64,000 nucleotides of DNA from Methanomassiliicoccales archaeon PtaU1.Bin124 (lineage in GTDB: Archaea > Thermoplasmatota > Thermoplasmata > Methanomassiliicoccales > UBA472). Location: the NCBI GenBank assembly GCA_002067865.1, contig MVRC01000013.1, positions 186,001 through 250,000 on the forward strand, given 5' to 3'. A program made the translations under genes and the position numbers. Shown here one piece after another: positions 1 to 9,494 of the stretch. The first letter of the stretch is position 1, and every line of letters starts with the position of its first letter. The notes below the pieces were generated by a model, which did not search any database, was not told the DNA's origin, and worked only from the letters and a program-made list of their open reading frames with translations.

Positions 1-291
1 GAGGTCGGTCTTCATCTGGGAAGACTCCTTCGGCCAGCACACCCAAAGCACGCCTTCGTTGCTTACGTAGGACATCATCTTGGGGAACTGGTCATTGAGG
101 TCTTTCTTGGTGGTGGTGAACATCTGGATGAAATCGGTATCGGCCACCGGACGGTCGAGCTCCTCGGTGTTCTTGGGAAGGCGCCCCAGAACCTGCCGGT
201 ATCCAGCCGGCGGGTTGTGCAGGTAGACCTTATATCCGTCCTTGATGCCCAGCTTGTACACGAGGGATTTCTTGGAGCCTATCCTGGTCAT
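1..291 (-). CDS. DUF3052-family protein (partial, C-terminus beyond window)
   Basis: The gene starts with ATG at 291 and reads leftwards off the window edge; 97 codons are visible. The N-terminus (KSLVYKLGIKDGYKVYLHNPP) followed by a segment ending LWVCWPKESS matches the pattern of the DUF3052 family: a lysine-rich N-terminus, a G-IK-G motif, and a W-x-WPK motif followed by a 'TDL' segment. The function of that family is unknown. No neighbour in the window explains it, since the next gene (rpe) runs in the same direction but starts 779 bases upstream. Family assignment is by motif recall only; the truncation is due to the window, not the gene. Confidence 0.6.
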   Translation of the reverse strand, partial: MTRIGSKKSLVYKLGIKDGYKVYLHNPPAGYRQVLGRLPKNTEELDRPVADTDFIQMFTTTKKDLNDQFPKMMSYVSNEGVLWVCWPKESSQMKTDL

Positions 292-404
292 GGTAGTTCC
301 CGCTCTGGGTGTATTTATACTGTCTTAGGGGTAATGCATCACCCATCATAAAGGCGACGGTCCGCCGGAGTTATCATCAATCGTTGAAAAAATGGCCGAA
401 ATCA

Positions 405-1070
405 CTATGCTGGAAAGCGTCTCCAGCTCTCCATCTCCGCCTTCATGTCCTTCGCTCCGAACAGTGCGCTGCCCGCCGCCAAGGCGGTCGCGCCGGCCTT
501 GACGCAGGTCCTTCCCGTAGCGGCGTTAATGCCGCCGTCTATCTCGATGTCGAAGTCGAGGCCGTGCTCGTCCCTGTACCTTCTCGCCTGCTCTATCTTC
601 GGCACGACCTCGGACATGAACGACTGACCGCCGAAGCCCGGGTTGACGGTCATGATCAGGAGCAGCTCGATGTTCTGCAGGTACGGTTCGGCCATCTCCA
701 GCGGAGTGGCGGGGTTCACGCTCACCCCGGCCTTCTTGCCCAGCGCATGGATCTTGTCGATGTTCTGCGAGACGACCTCGCTCGCCTCCACATGGACCGT
801 GATATAGTCCGCACCGGCCGATGCGAAGTCCTTGATGTACCTTTCCGGCTTGACGATCATCAGGTGCACATCGAACGGCAGCTTGGAGTGCGGACGAAGG
901 TTCTTGATGACGCTCGGCCCGATGGTGATGTTCGGCACGAACATGCCGTCCATGACATCCACATGGACCCAGTCGGCCCCACTCGCCTCTACCCGCCTGA
1001 CCTCCTCGCCCAGGCGGGAGAAATCGGCCGAAAGGATGGATGGCGCTACCTTGATCATCCCTCTAGGCAT
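405..1070 (-). CDS. rpe: Ribulose-phosphate 3-epimerase
   Basis: This 221-residue cytosolic TIM-barrel enzyme interconverts ribulose 5-phosphate and xylulose 5-phosphate. Visible family motifs are APSILSADF near residue 9, VHVDVMDG (metal and catalytic residues His36, Asp38, Asp41), DVHLM (His69), VNPGFGGQSF near 140 and IDGGI near 175, the latter carrying the catalytic and metal aspartate. Length is normal for the family. An alternative start at the second Met (1058) is possible. It lies 15 bp downstream of the universal stress protein gene on the same strand, so the two are probably cotranscribed. In archaea without the oxidative pentose pathway the enzyme usually serves pentose supply. Confidence 0.93.
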   Translation of the reverse strand: MPRGMIKVAPSILSADFSRLGEEVRRVEASGADWVHVDVMDGMFVPNITIGPSVIKNLRPHSKLPFDVHLMIVKPERYIKDFASAGADYITVHVEASEVVSQNIDKIHALGKKAGVSVNPATPLEMAEPYLQNIELLLIMTVNPGFGGQSFMSEVVPKIEQARRYRDEHGLDFDIEIDGGINAATGRTCVKAGATALAAGSALFGAKDMKAEMESWRRFPA

Positions 1071-1085
1071 GGCTTTCTTGATATT

Positions 1086-1481
1086 TCAAGGAACGACAAT
1101 GACTGGCACGTTGGAATGCTGCAGCAGTTCTCTTGCCACGCTGCCGATGTAAGGAGCCTCGGAGCACCTGGCGCCCTTGGCCCCGATGACGATCAGGCTG
1201 AAAGGATGGTTCTCATCGTTGGCGGTCTCCAGTATCATCTCGGAAGGGTTCCCTATCAAAACCTTCGTCTCGTACATCACCCTGCCAGCCTGGAGTATCT
1301 CTATCGGGACGTGGAAGACCGGTTCCAGCTCATTCTCGGAGGGTCGCGGAGAACCGGGCGTGACGGGAAGGACGTGCAGCACCAGCACCTGGGACGAGAA
1401 CGACAGCGCCATGTCCCTGGCCATCTTTGCCGTCCGTTTCGAACCGGGAGAGCCATCCACGCATAGCAATATCCAGGCCAT
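1086..1481 (-). CDS. Universal stress protein (UspA family, ATP-binding type)
   Basis: A 131-residue single-domain Usp protein. The N-terminus MAWILLCVDGSPGS is the usual beta-1/D-G-S start, and the C-terminal loop GAKG-x9-GS fits the ATP-binding signature G-2x-G-9x-G(S/T). The ATG at 1481 is preferred over the upstream ATG at 1526 because a GAGG sits 6 bases before it and because Usp proteins begin directly at the first strand. It is the first gene of a probable operon with rpe. The exact cellular role of the protein cannot be read from sequence. Confidence 0.88.
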   Translation of the reverse strand: MAWILLCVDGSPGSKRTAKMARDMALSFSSQVLVLHVLPVTPGSPRPSENELEPVFHVPIEILQAGRVMYETKVLIGNPSEMILETANDENHPFSLIVIGAKGARCSEAPYIGSVARELLQHSNVPVIVVP

Positions 1482-1596
1482 CTTCTGCCTCGTCCCGCAG
1501 GTCCCGCTGGGGCAACTTTCTGCCATGTGAGTTCAATTAATCCTCCACTGGCATAAACCTATGCAGTACCGATTCTCGTCATAACGCCTGGCCTGA

Positions 1597-1630
1597 AAAT
1601 ATTTAATAAAAAGACGGGGATTAACGCACT
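1597..1630 (+). promoter_or_regulatory. TATA promoter of the 71-residue zinc-finger-like gene
   Basis: An A/T block with ATTTAATAAA is centred near 1604, which is 26 bp before the ATG at 1631. With the usual archaeal spacing this predicts transcription starting at the first base of the start codon, i.e. a leaderless mRNA. No Shine-Dalgarno sequence is visible before the ATG, which agrees. Confidence 0.55.
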
Positions 1631-1846
1631 ATGGTAGAAAGGAAGTCACCGATCAGGGAGATAGAGAAGTGCAGCGTTAAGGGATGCAACAACCCTGCGG
1701 AACGTTCCATCTCGGTCGAGGCGGCCGTCGAGGCAGGGCTGGAGGTCGACGAGAACGCTCGCCGGGCCCATCTCTGCAAAGAGCACTACAAGGCCTACAA
1801 GAAAGGCTCGAAGGACGACCGGACGATAGGTACCCTGGGCCATTGA
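1631..1846 (+). CDS. Small zinc-binding-like protein, function unknown
   Basis: A 71-residue protein, strongly charged, with Cys14 and Cys19 (CSVKGC) near the N-terminus and a Cys-x2-His (CKEH) near residue 48. The spacing suggests one zinc site of treble-clef or ribbon type. The C-terminus is Lys/Asp-rich. I do not recognise a named family. It is followed after 10 bp by an MFS transporter gene on the same strand, so the two may share a transcript, although the promoter pattern and composition do not indicate a shared function. Confidence 0.7.
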   Translation: MVERKSPIREIEKCSVKGCNNPAERSISVEAAVEAGLEVDENARRAHLCKEHYKAYKKGSKDDRTIGTLGH

Positions 1847-1856
1847 AGCAGATCAT

Positions 1857-2981
1857 ATGGACCACGGATCTCTCAGTTCATCGCAGAGGAAGGCACCGTG
1901 GGTCCAGATGCTCTCCAGCGCCGGCATGTCCGGTTCGGCGCTGCTCATCCCCAATCTTCTTAGGGACGGTTTCAGCGCCGATACGGTGACCATCGGTTTC
2001 GTCACCGCCTCATTCAATGCGTCGCTCTTCGCCTCGTCCTACTACTTTGGCCGATACTCGGACGTGCATGGGCGCAAATTGATATTGCGGGCGGGCCTGG
2101 CCTTGACGGCCTTCTCGCTGTTCCTGCTGGCCTTCACCGACAGCACCAACTCGCTGTGGATGATCCGCGTTCTGGTCGGGCTGTGCGCCGGGATGTACCC
2201 GTCCGCTCTGCTGGCCCACGTGTATGAGTCGGACCGGAAGGTAGGCAAGTTCTCCGCCTATGGCGCGCTGGGATTCGGTTTCGGCGTGTTCTTCGCAGGT
2301 GTCATCAGCATCTACTACGGGGTCTTCCTGTTCTGCGCGCTGATGCTCTTCGGGGCGTTCGCCATCACTCTGACCATGCCCTTCGGAGCGGAGCACAGGC
2401 ATCATGTGCCGTTCTTCCCTCGGGCGATCATCAAGCGCAACTTCCCGGTGTACATCTCGATCATGTTCCGCCACATCGGGGCGAACATGATATGGGTTAT
2501 CTATCCACTGTTCCTGGAGGACCTGGGGGCGGCCGACTGGTTCATCGGCTCCATCTATGCCATCAACGCCTTCGCCCAGTTCGTCTTCATGCAGTACGTG
2601 GACCGGTTCTCCTCCATGAAGCTGGTCATCTTCGGGTTCATCTTCAGCATCATCACCTTTCCCTCGTACACGCTGGCCACGGAGGCCTGGCAGATCATCC
2701 CGGCCCAGATATCCATCGCGGCGGCCTGGTCCTGCCTCTACGTGGGCAGCGTGAAGTACGTCATGGAGCGGAACGATGAGAAGGGGACCAGCGCCGGACT
2801 GCTGCAATCCTCGCTGAGCATATCGGCCATCATCGGCGCGATGATCGGCGGGGTCTCGGCGTTCACCTTGGGCTATCATGGCGCGATGTACATCGCGACG
2901 GTACTGGCGACCATCGGTGTGATCATATTCTGGTTCACCCACCGGCTCATGGGGCACAGCAAAGAGATTAACTCCACCTGA
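1857..2981 (+). CDS. Major facilitator superfamily transporter
   Basis: A 374-residue polytopic membrane protein with about ten to twelve hydrophobic segments. The loop after the second helix reads GRYSDVHGRK (near residue 66), the MFS motif A (G-x3-D-x2-G-R-x-K), and an R-x2-x-G-x-G-like pattern follows in helix 4. It is probably a secondary transporter or exporter; the substrate cannot be inferred. It starts 10 bp after the small zinc protein and ends 14 bp before the RNase Z gene, so the three genes may form one transcription unit. Confidence 0.82.
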   Translation: MDHGSLSSSQRKAPWVQMLSSAGMSGSALLIPNLLRDGFSADTVTIGFVTASFNASLFASSYYFGRYSDVHGRKLILRAGLALTAFSLFLLAFTDSTNSLWMIRVLVGLCAGMYPSALLAHVYESDRKVGKFSAYGALGFGFGVFFAGVISIYYGVFLFCALMLFGAFAITLTMPFGAEHRHHVPFFPRAIIKRNFPVYISIMFRHIGANMIWVIYPLFLEDLGAADWFIGSIYAINAFAQFVFMQYVDRFSSMKLVIFGFIFSIITFPSYTLATEAWQIIPAQISIAAAWSCLYVGSVKYVMERNDEKGTSAGLLQSSLSISAIIGAMIGGVSAFTLGYHGAMYIATVLATIGVIIFWFTHRLMGHSKEINST

Positions 2982-2995
2982 CGCATTGCCAGGTC

Positions 2996-3901
2996 GTGGA
3001 GCTTCTATTCCTCGGCACCGGTGGCAGCGTTCCCACCCCGGACCGCAACACCATGGCGCTGGCACTTCGCAATGGCCAGCATATGCTGCTGTTCGATTGC
3101 GGCGAGGGCACGCAGAGGCAGTTCATGCGCTCCCGCTTCAGCTTCATGCGGCTGGACCGCGTATTCATCACCCACATGCACGGGGACCATTTCCTGGGGG
3201 TCCTCGGTCTGGTGCAATCGATGAACTTCTCCGGAAGGGAGAGGCCGCTGGAGCTGTTCGGTCCAAAGGGCATAGAGGACGTGGCGAGACAGTCGGTGAT
3301 GCTGGGCCATTTCGAGCTCTGCTTTCCGCTATATTGGAGGGAACTGGTGCCAGGGGATGTCGTCCACGGCGACGGTTATTCCGTGACGGCAGTTCCCACC
3401 AGCCATCTGCCCCATTCGCTTGGATATGTGTACGAAGAGGATGAGAGGCCGGGCAGGTTCGATCCGCAGAAGGCCAAGGAGATGGGCGTTCCCGAAGGGC
3501 CGATGTTCTCCAGGCTGCAGGACGGTCGCCCGGTCGTCGTCGAGGGAAGGACCATCACACCAGACCAGGTCATGGGTCCGCCCCGCAAGGGGATGAAGAT
3601 GGCCTACTCCGGTGACACATTACCGGACAAAAGGTTCATCCAGGCGGCCAAGGGCAGCGATGCCATGGTGCACGAGGCGACGACCGATTCTTCCTTGCAG
3701 GAGAAGGCGAACCAGTACATGCATTCCACTGCCAGGCAGGCGGCGGAGGCGGCGTCGCAGGCCGAGGCTAGGAGACTGTTCCTGGTCCATATCAGCGGAA
3801 GGTATGAGGATACGTCCTCATTGCTGAACGAGGCCCGGGAGGTCTTTCCTGAGAGCTACCTACCGAACGACCTCGACCTGGTGGAGATCAAACGCCAATA
3901 G
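2996..3901 (+). CDS. rnz: Ribonuclease Z (tRNA 3'-endonuclease)
   Basis: A 301-residue metallo-beta-lactamase-fold enzyme that removes the 3' trailer of tRNA precursors; this matters here because the two tRNA genes in the window do not encode CCA. Motifs: LFLGTGGSVP at the N-terminus, HMHGDHFLG (H-x-H-x-D-H, residues about 59-67), SHLPHSLGY, YSGDT near 200 and the late His in LVHISGRY. It starts with GTG at 2996; AGGTC just upstream is a weak ribosome site. Length fits the short, tRNase Z(S) form typical of archaea and bacteria. Confidence 0.93.
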   Translation: MELLFLGTGGSVPTPDRNTMALALRNGQHMLLFDCGEGTQRQFMRSRFSFMRLDRVFITHMHGDHFLGVLGLVQSMNFSGRERPLELFGPKGIEDVARQSVMLGHFELCFPLYWRELVPGDVVHGDGYSVTAVPTSHLPHSLGYVYEEDERPGRFDPQKAKEMGVPEGPMFSRLQDGRPVVVEGRTITPDQVMGPPRKGMKMAYSGDTLPDKRFIQAAKGSDAMVHEATTDSSLQEKANQYMHSTARQAAEAASQAEARRLFLVHISGRYEDTSSLLNEAREVFPESYLPNDLDLVEIKRQ

Positions 3902-3902
3902 C

Positions 3903-4481
3903 TCATTGGTTCTCGGCGGTGATCAGCTTCAGCACGTCCGACCTGGTCAGGATGCCGACGATGTCCCCTTTCTTCGAGACCAGTACGGCATCGGTGGTCG
4001 AAAGCAGAGACGTCAGCGCCTCGACCGGCGTTTCCTCGGTGACTACCGGATAAGGGTCGTCCATCATCGAGCCGACCGACCTGGCGCCGAGGTCGTCCAT
4101 CTTCTCTCCCTCTCTCAGCCTGTTCAATATGTCATACTCGCTGATGCTGCCGACGGCCCTCTTGCCGTCGAAGACCGGCAGTTGAGAGTACCCGCTGGCC
4201 CGCATGATGTCCGATGCCTGGCGGATGTTCTGTCCCAGCTGCACGCTGACCACATCGGATGTCATGACGTCCTTGGCCCGCAGACCCTGCCTCCTGCGGT
4301 CCATCTCCTGCTCCAGAACGGTGAAGATCTTGGTGACCGCGTCGTAACTGCCCTTGATCACGCCCCGCTCCATCTTTGCGATGGTGGACTGGCTCACCCC
4401 GGACATGGCAGCGAGTTCGGACTGGGTGATGTCAAGGTTCTTGCGCAGCTTCTTGATCTCGGTCTCTTCAGGGAATCTCAT
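3903..4481 (-). CDS. Transcription regulator with HTH (XRE) and two CBS domains
   Basis: A 192-residue protein: a helix-turn-helix of Cro/XRE type at residues about 8-55 (LRKNLDITQSELAAMSGVSQ), then two CBS domains (about 65-125 and 130-190; VMTSDVVSV and SMMDDPYPVV open each). CBS pairs usually bind adenosyl ligands such as AMP, ATP or SAM, so the protein may couple nucleotide or SAM level to gene control. Its gene diverges from the SAM synthetase gene, which makes SAM a plausible effector, but this is inference. The ATG at 4481 is chosen; an in-frame ATG at 4520 also exists and would sit exactly at the predicted transcription start. Confidence 0.85.
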   Translation of the reverse strand: MRFPEETEIKKLRKNLDITQSELAAMSGVSQSTIAKMERGVIKGSYDAVTKIFTVLEQEMDRRRQGLRAKDVMTSDVVSVQLGQNIRQASDIMRASGYSQLPVFDGKRAVGSISEYDILNRLREGEKMDDLGARSVGSMMDDPYPVVTEETPVEALTSLLSTTDAVLVSKKGDIVGILTRSDVLKLITAENQ

Positions 4482-4507
4482 CGATACCAATATGGTGTCT
4501 ATTCCTA

Positions 4508-4521
4508 TATGAATATTCATA
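4508..4521. promoter_or_regulatory. 14-bp perfect palindrome at the HTH-CBS transcription start (candidate operator)
   Basis: TATGAATATTCATA reads the same on both strands. A TATA element (CTTATATGG, 4545-4553, acting leftwards) predicts transcription starting near 4521, so the palindrome covers the start site and the leader of the HTH-CBS gene. A dimeric XRE-type protein would be expected to bind such a site, which suggests autoregulation. Confidence 0.45.
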
Positions 4522-4645
4522 AATGAATAATTAAGTCAATAGCACTTATATGGGGCCACAATTTACCGCGTTGATATATTATCCAAGGGATTAGCCAGCG
4601 GGCTTCATAAAAGACCGCGGGATGCAACTACAGAGGGATCACGAA

Positions 4646-5935
4646 ATGGCCAAGAGCGTAAAGACAAAGGCGGCCCCCAAGGCGGCCAAGGGTAAGGTCA
4701 AGAAGAACATCATCGTCGAGCAGGTCGACATCACTCCGATCGAGAAGCAGCATGTCGAACTGGTGGAGCGCAAGGGCATCGGGCACCCGGACAGCATCTC
4801 CGATGGACTGGCCGAATCCGTCTCCCAGGCCTTGTGCAAGATGTACCTGGAGTATGTGGGCGAGATCCTGCACCACAACACCGACCAGAACGAGGTCGTG
4901 GGCGGACAGAGCGCCCCCAAGTTCGGTGGCGGACGCATGCTGGAGCCAATCTATGTCCTGCTGGTCGGCAGGGCCATCACCCAGGTGAACGGTGAGAGGC
5001 TGCCGTTCTCTACCACCGCCAGGGCCGCGGCCATGGAATACCTGAAGCGCTTCCCCAACCTGAACGTCGACAACGATGTCATCATCGACTGCAAGATCGG
5101 CAAGGGCTCCCAGGACCTGATCCAGAACTTCGACGAGCTGCAGAAGAAGTGCTCTACCGACTTCAGCGGCAACAGCTGCCTGCTTGCGAACGACACGTCC
5201 TTCGGCTGCTCCTACGCGCCGCTGTCCCAGACCGAGACCGTCTGCCTGGAGACCGAACGCTACATCAACGGGGCCATGAAGAAGAAGTTGAAGGAGACCG
5301 GCGAGGACGTCAAGGTCATGTGCGCCAGGAACGGCAAGAAGATCGATATGACCATCGCCTGCGCCATGGTCGACCGCTACATCCCCGATGCCGACCACTA
5401 TGCCAGCGTCGTGCAGGAGATGAAGCAGCGCGTGTCCGATTACGCCGTGAAGTACACCGATTACGACGTTGATGTCTTCATAAACCACGCCGACAACCCC
5501 GAGTCCGGCAACTTCTACTTGACAGTCACCGGCCTCAGCGCCGAGAACGGCGACGACGGCTCCGTGGGCCGCGGCAACCGTGTGAACGGGCTAATCACTC
5601 CGTACCGCCCCATGTCCATGGAGGCCAGCGCCGGTAAGAACCCGATCACCCACGTAGGCAAGATGTACAACATCCTGGCCAACTGGATCGCCAAGGACGT
5701 GGTCAAGGCAGGAAAGGGCGACATCCTCGAGGCCCACGTGCGCATACTGTCCCAGATCGGCAGGCCCATCAGCGACCCCCAGACCTGCAGCGTGCAGCTG
5801 TTCATGGCGCCAGGCATCAGCGCCGCCAACGCGGCCAAGTGGCAGAAGGAGGCCCAGGGCGTGGCCGACAATTGGTTGGAGAACATCGGCACCGTGACGG
5901 AGAAAGTTGTAAAAGGACAGGTGACGGTGTTCTAG
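4646..5935 (+). CDS. mat: S-adenosylmethionine synthetase, archaeal type
   Basis: A 429-residue enzyme forming S-adenosylmethionine from methionine and ATP. It belongs to the archaeal class, which differs from bacterial MetK: motifs ERKGIGHPDSISDGLAE (near residue 43), HHNTDQNEVVGG, a glycine-rich GDDGSVGRGNRVNGLI near 310 and a late ISDPQTCSV. The ATG at 4646 is preferred over 4622 because GAGGGATCA lies directly upstream and because residues 2-20 are already a nonconserved Lys/Ala-rich extension (about 20 residues longer than usual). A TATA-like GATATATTATCC lies near 4572. The next gene starts 4 bp after its stop. Confidence 0.95.
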   Translation: MAKSVKTKAAPKAAKGKVKKNIIVEQVDITPIEKQHVELVERKGIGHPDSISDGLAESVSQALCKMYLEYVGEILHHNTDQNEVVGGQSAPKFGGGRMLEPIYVLLVGRAITQVNGERLPFSTTARAAAMEYLKRFPNLNVDNDVIIDCKIGKGSQDLIQNFDELQKKCSTDFSGNSCLLANDTSFGCSYAPLSQTETVCLETERYINGAMKKKLKETGEDVKVMCARNGKKIDMTIACAMVDRYIPDADHYASVVQEMKQRVSDYAVKYTDYDVDVFINHADNPESGNFYLTVTGLSAENGDDGSVGRGNRVNGLITPYRPMSMEASAGKNPITHVGKMYNILANWIAKDVVKAGKGDILEAHVRILSQIGRPISDPQTCSVQLFMAPGISAANAAKWQKEAQGVADNWLENIGTVTEKVVKGQVTVF

Positions 5936-5939
5936 GGCG

Positions 5940-6524
5940 ATGAAGCTCGTCGACCTATCCCGGTATGGACCGGTGCACCGGTTCGCTGACTATCACGTCT
6001 ACAAGACGCTGGCAGCCTTGGCCGACGGCCGCCGCAAGGGCAGGAAGCAGCTTGCCGAGGCGGTGGGCGTGGGCGAGGGCAGCATGCGCACCATCCTGGA
6101 GAACCTCCGGGAGAGGGACCTGATAGAGGTGAAGCAGACCGGGGTGGTCATCTCCCGCCGGGGGACCGAGTTCTACAACGGGTTCCCGATCCAATCCGGC
6201 GTGGTCACCAAGTCCGACGCGAGCATCGGGCAGGTGACCGTGGCCGTGAAGATCAAGGGGCGGGGGGACCGCATTAAGATAGGCGTGGAGCAGCGCGATG
6301 CGGCAGTGAAGGCAGGTGCGGAAGGCGCCACCACCATCGTGGTCAAGGGAGGGCAGATGCTCATCCCGCCGGACTACAACGTGGACCAGAACATGCCTGA
6401 CTTCGCCAACGAGCTCCACGGCATATTCGAGCTACGCGAGGGAGACGTCGTCATCATCGGCACCGGCCTGGACTACCGCCAGGCAGAGGACGGCGCGCTG
6501 GCCGCGGCGTTCGAACTTCTTTAA
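5940..6524 (+). CDS. Winged-helix protein with C-terminal domain of DUF4443 type
   Basis: A 194-residue protein. Residues about 15-75 form a winged helix ([20 protein letters not shown], then [20 protein letters not shown]), typical of archaeal regulators. The C-terminal half (about 85-194) has a repeated V-T-V-A-V-K-I-K-G beginning, a conserved [17 protein letters not shown] segment and an acidic tail, as I recall for DUF4443. It begins only 4 bp after mat and is probably cotranscribed with it, so a role in methionine/SAM-linked control is possible but unproven. Its stop codon overlaps the stop of the convergent DUF255 gene by 4 bases. Confidence 0.65.
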   Translation: MKLVDLSRYGPVHRFADYHVYKTLAALADGRRKGRKQLAEAVGVGEGSMRTILENLRERDLIEVKQTGVVISRRGTEFYNGFPIQSGVVTKSDASIGQVTVAVKIKGRGDRIKIGVEQRDAAVKAGAEGATTIVVKGGQMLIPPDYNVDQNMPDFANELHGIFELREGDVVIIGTGLDYRQAEDGALAAAFELL

Positions 6525-8545
6525 ACCCTTTCCTTCCTTTCCACTTCCAGCAGTCTTCTGAGCGATTCCACATCATTTGCCGGTGGCAGGCAGGTGTTCT
6601 TCTTGCAGACCGCGGCCCCCATCATCCCTTCCTCGACCCTGTGCCACAGCACCTCCGGGACGAAATCCTTCTCCAGCGGTCTCTTGAACGTGATCTCGGC
6701 GTCCTTTGAACCGGAGATGCCGACCGTACTGTATCCGCAGCTGTCGCGGACCATCGACATGGCCAGGAAGCAGAACGCCTGGGGGACCGCCTTGATGTCC
6801 TCTCCGAACGCCGTCACGATGCCCCTCGCAGCCTCGGCATAATTGGGCTCATCCATCATCACGCCCAGCTGGCTGAGCAGCAGATGCGCCACGGAATTGC
6901 CCGACGGTATGGCGCCATCGTACGATCCTCGGCCTCGGGCGATGATGTCCGGTGCAGGCATCGACATGAAGAAACCTCCTTCCGGGGTGGGGAACCTTTG
7001 CATGATCTGATCGGCGCAGCCCTTGGCCAGGTCAAGATATCTCTCATCCAGCGTGGCCTGGTGCATCTCCAACAGCCCCCAGCCGTAATAGGCGTAATCG
7101 CTGAGGAACCCGTTGATGCCGGCCTCCCCGTCACTGTAACGATGCAGCAGGCCTCCGCCTTCGCCCCTCATGTTCTTCTCCACGAAGCCGATGAGCGCTC
7201 TGCCCTGATCGATGAACTGTCCCTCCTGGCAAACCCTTCCCACCTTGGCCAGGGCCGCCAACATCAGGCCGTTCCAGTCCAGCAGCACCTTCTCGTCCCT
7301 GCCCGGCCTGACCTTCTTACGCCTCACGCCCTCCAGTTTCTTCAGGCATAGGTCCAGGGTGGCCTGCACCTCGTCCCTGGTCAGGCCGAAATCATCGGCC
7401 AGTGTGGCATCGTCCTTCACCCGGTAGAGGACGTTCCTGCCGTTGAAATCGCCCGTCATGGGGTCACGATAGTTGCCCGCTGGCCTCGTATTATACGCCG
7501 CCCCGAAGAGAATCACGTCCTTTGCGCCGAGGGCCTCATGCAGCTCCTGATATCGCCAGGTGTAGAACTTGCCCTCCTCCCCCTCGCTGTCAGCATCCTC
7601 CGATGAATAGAACGCACCCTCAGGCGAATGGAGGTCCCGGAGGGCATATGATACGATCTGCCGCGCCATCTCCCTCATCCAGTCATCCTGCGTGGCCTGG
7701 TAGGCCTCGCCGTATGCCATCGATAGCATCGCCTGATCGTACAGCATCTTCTCGAAGTGCGGTAGCCACCATCTCCTGTCGGTGGAATAGCGGTGGAAGC
7801 CGCCCCCCAGGTGATCATGGATCCCGCCCATCGCCATGTTCCTCAGCGTCCAGGTGGCCATCTCCAATGCCTGTTCCGACCCGGTGCTCCTCCAGTGGCG
7901 CAGCAGGAACATGTTCTTGTGCGGAGAGGGGAACTTGGGCTCGAGCTCGAAGCCTCCATATCTGCTCTCATAGGTGTTCTTAAGTCCCTCGAAGGTCCGG
8001 GCCTGAACGTCCTGCCAGTCCAGCTCTGAAGGGGTGGAGGGACATAGCTTCAGGTTGCGCAGCACCTCCTCCTTGACCCGCTCCACCCCGGCCCGCTTCA
8101 CCTTCCATTTGTCCGCCACATCGGTCAGGACCTCCAGCAGGCCCATCATCTGCCCCCTGCTGGTGGGCGGAAGATAGGTGGCGGCGAAGAACGGGGCCCG
8201 CTCGGCGGTCATGATGATGGTCAATGGCCATCCGCCCGTTCCGGTCATCATCTGGGCGGCCCTCATGTACAGCTCATCGATGTCCGGCCTTTCCTCCCGG
8301 TCCACCTTGATACTGATATAGTACTGGTTCAGCACCCCTGCGATCCTCTCGTCCTCGAAGCTCTCCCTCTCCATCACGTGACACCAATGGCACGAGGAAT
8401 AACCGATCGAGAGGAAGATGGGCCTATCCAGTTCGGCCGCCTTTTTGAACGCCTCCTCCCCCCAGGGATACCAGTCCACGGGGTTGTGCGCATGCTGCAA
8501 CAGGTAGGGGCTCTTTTCCTGGGCCAAGCGATTCGTTCCGCTCAT
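6521..8545 (-). CDS. Thioredoxin-domain protein, YyaL/SPATA20 type (DUF255)
   Basis: A 674-residue cytosolic protein. The N-terminus [19 protein letters not shown] and the thioredoxin-like active site [10 protein letters not shown] (near residue 50) are hallmarks of the DUF255 family; the rest is an alpha/alpha toroid of the cellobiose-epimerase/glycosidase kind (for example [14 protein letters not shown] and FHYS-like motifs, [12 protein letters not shown] near 440). Function in archaea is unknown. The ATG at 8545 is chosen because GGTGAT lies just before it and homologs start there; the open frame extends to 8632. The CxxCH here is the thioredoxin-like site and not a heme site. Confidence 0.9.
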   Translation of the reverse strand: MSGTNRLAQEKSPYLLQHAHNPVDWYPWGEEAFKKAAELDRPIFLSIGYSSCHWCHVMERESFEDERIAGVLNQYYISIKVDREERPDIDELYMRAAQMMTGTGGWPLTIIMTAERAPFFAATYLPPTSRGQMMGLLEVLTDVADKWKVKRAGVERVKEEVLRNLKLCPSTPSELDWQDVQARTFEGLKNTYESRYGGFELEPKFPSPHKNMFLLRHWRSTGSEQALEMATWTLRNMAMGGIHDHLGGGFHRYSTDRRWWLPHFEKMLYDQAMLSMAYGEAYQATQDDWMREMARQIVSYALRDLHSPEGAFYSSEDADSEGEEGKFYTWRYQELHEALGAKDVILFGAAYNTRPAGNYRDPMTGDFNGRNVLYRVKDDATLADDFGLTRDEVQATLDLCLKKLEGVRRKKVRPGRDEKVLLDWNGLMLAALAKVGRVCQEGQFIDQGRALIGFVEKNMRGEGGGLLHRYSDGEAGINGFLSDYAYYGWGLLEMHQATLDERYLDLAKGCADQIMQRFPTPEGGFFMSMPAPDIIARGRGSYDGAIPSGNSVAHLLLSQLGVMMDEPNYAEAARGIVTAFGEDIKAVPQAFCFLAMSMVRDSCGYSTVGISGSKDAEITFKRPLEKDFVPEVLWHRVEEGMMGAAVCKKNTCLPPANDVESLRRLLEVERKERV

Positions 8546-8607
8546 CTCATCACCTATGAGCGATTTGTCATCATCTATGATATAATGGAATGCAACCGGA
8601 AGAGTTC

Positions 8608-9411
8608 TCACTTGACGATGATGACGGGGCACTTCGCCTGGCGGATGACCTTCTCCGCCACGCTTCCCAACCGCCTGTATGCCAGACCGGTCCGGCCGCT
8701 CGTGGCCATGACGATGAGGTCATGCTTCGCCGAGGCGTTCACGATCTCGATGAAAGGGGTGCCGGTGACGACCTCGACATCAACCTTCAATTTCAGCCTC
8801 TCCCCCTCCTCCTTGACCGATTCCACCGCCTTCCAACAGGTGTCATAGGAGCATCTGTTGTCCAGGTCCACCACGCTCATCGCTATGATCTCCGCCTCAA
8901 AGGCCTGCGCCAACCTCATGGCATGCTCCGCCGCCAATTTGGCCCCCTTGCTGCCGTCGGTCGGGACCAGCATCCTTCGCCTCACTTCCATGGCAGGCCT
9001 CATGTCCGGTGTGTGGCGAACCACCATGACCGGGCATGGGGCGGAGCGGATGACCGATTGCGCCACGCTGCCGAGGAGCAGATTGGCCAGACCGCCCTTG
9101 CCGGTCGTGCCCATGACCAGGATGTCGAACTCATCAGATGATTTGATTATCTCGTTCGAGGGCTGGCCAGACACCACCATTGTTTCCACCTCGATCCCCA
9201 TCTTCCTTCCCAGTTCGGCCACGTTGGAAACGGCCTCCTGGCACATCACTTCGGCCTTGGGGTCCGGTTTTCCCTTCTTGCCAGCATCCATAACGCAGAT
9301 GGCCGTGACCCTGGCGTTGGACAACTTGGCCACCTCCAGTCCGTGTTCGATGGCCGACCTGCTGTTCTCGCTGCCGTCGGTGGCGATGAGCATGCGTTTG
9401 TATAGTGTCAT
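8608..9411 (-). CDS. Tandem universal stress protein (two Usp domains)
   Basis: A 267-residue protein with two Usp domains, residues 1-133 and 143-267. The first domain has the ATP loop [16 protein letters not shown] near 110, the second [16 protein letters not shown] near 245; both fit the G/A-2x-G-9x-GS pattern, so both may bind nucleotide. Each half starts with a basic residue run plus D-G-S ([16 protein letters not shown]). It is a duplication fused head to tail, common in archaea. It lies 62 bp upstream of the DUF255 gene on the same strand and could be cotranscribed. Confidence 0.9.
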   Translation of the reverse strand: MTLYKRMLIATDGSENSRSAIEHGLEVAKLSNARVTAICVMDAGKKGKPDPKAEVMCQEAVSNVAELGRKMGIEVETMVVSGQPSNEIIKSSDEFDILVMGTTGKGGLANLLLGSVAQSVIRSAPCPVMVVRHTPDMRPAMEVRRRMLVPTDGSKGAKLAAEHAMRLAQAFEAEIIAMSVVDLDNRCSYDTCWKAVESVKEEGERLKLKVDVEVVTGTPFIEIVNASAKHDLIVMATSGRTGLAYRRLGSVAEKVIRQAKCPVIIVK

Positions 9412-9494
9412 TTTCCGCCCTCCATGATCTTCCTCATTCTCATTTTTTCTGTTCGGTGACAGATGGTCCTAAAGGTAAAAGGGAAAGAGTGGGT

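Noticed and set aside
309-1466. A 385-codon open frame on the plus strand opposite rpe and the Usp gene
   Set aside because: Its peptide is the Arg/His/Leu-rich shadow of the minus-strand genes, which have clear family motifs.
4628-5488. A long minus-strand frame opposite the SAM synthetase gene
   Set aside because: Composition is typical of an antisense shadow in G/C-rich coding DNA (runs of Val, Leu, Asp, His) and mat is certain.
8390-8410. CHWCH in the DUF255 protein as a heme c site
   Set aside because: It is the conserved thioredoxin-like motif of a cytosolic family without signal peptide.
8378-9427. Several plus-strand frames opposite the Usp gene
   Set aside because: They are antisense shadows of a well-supported tandem Usp gene.
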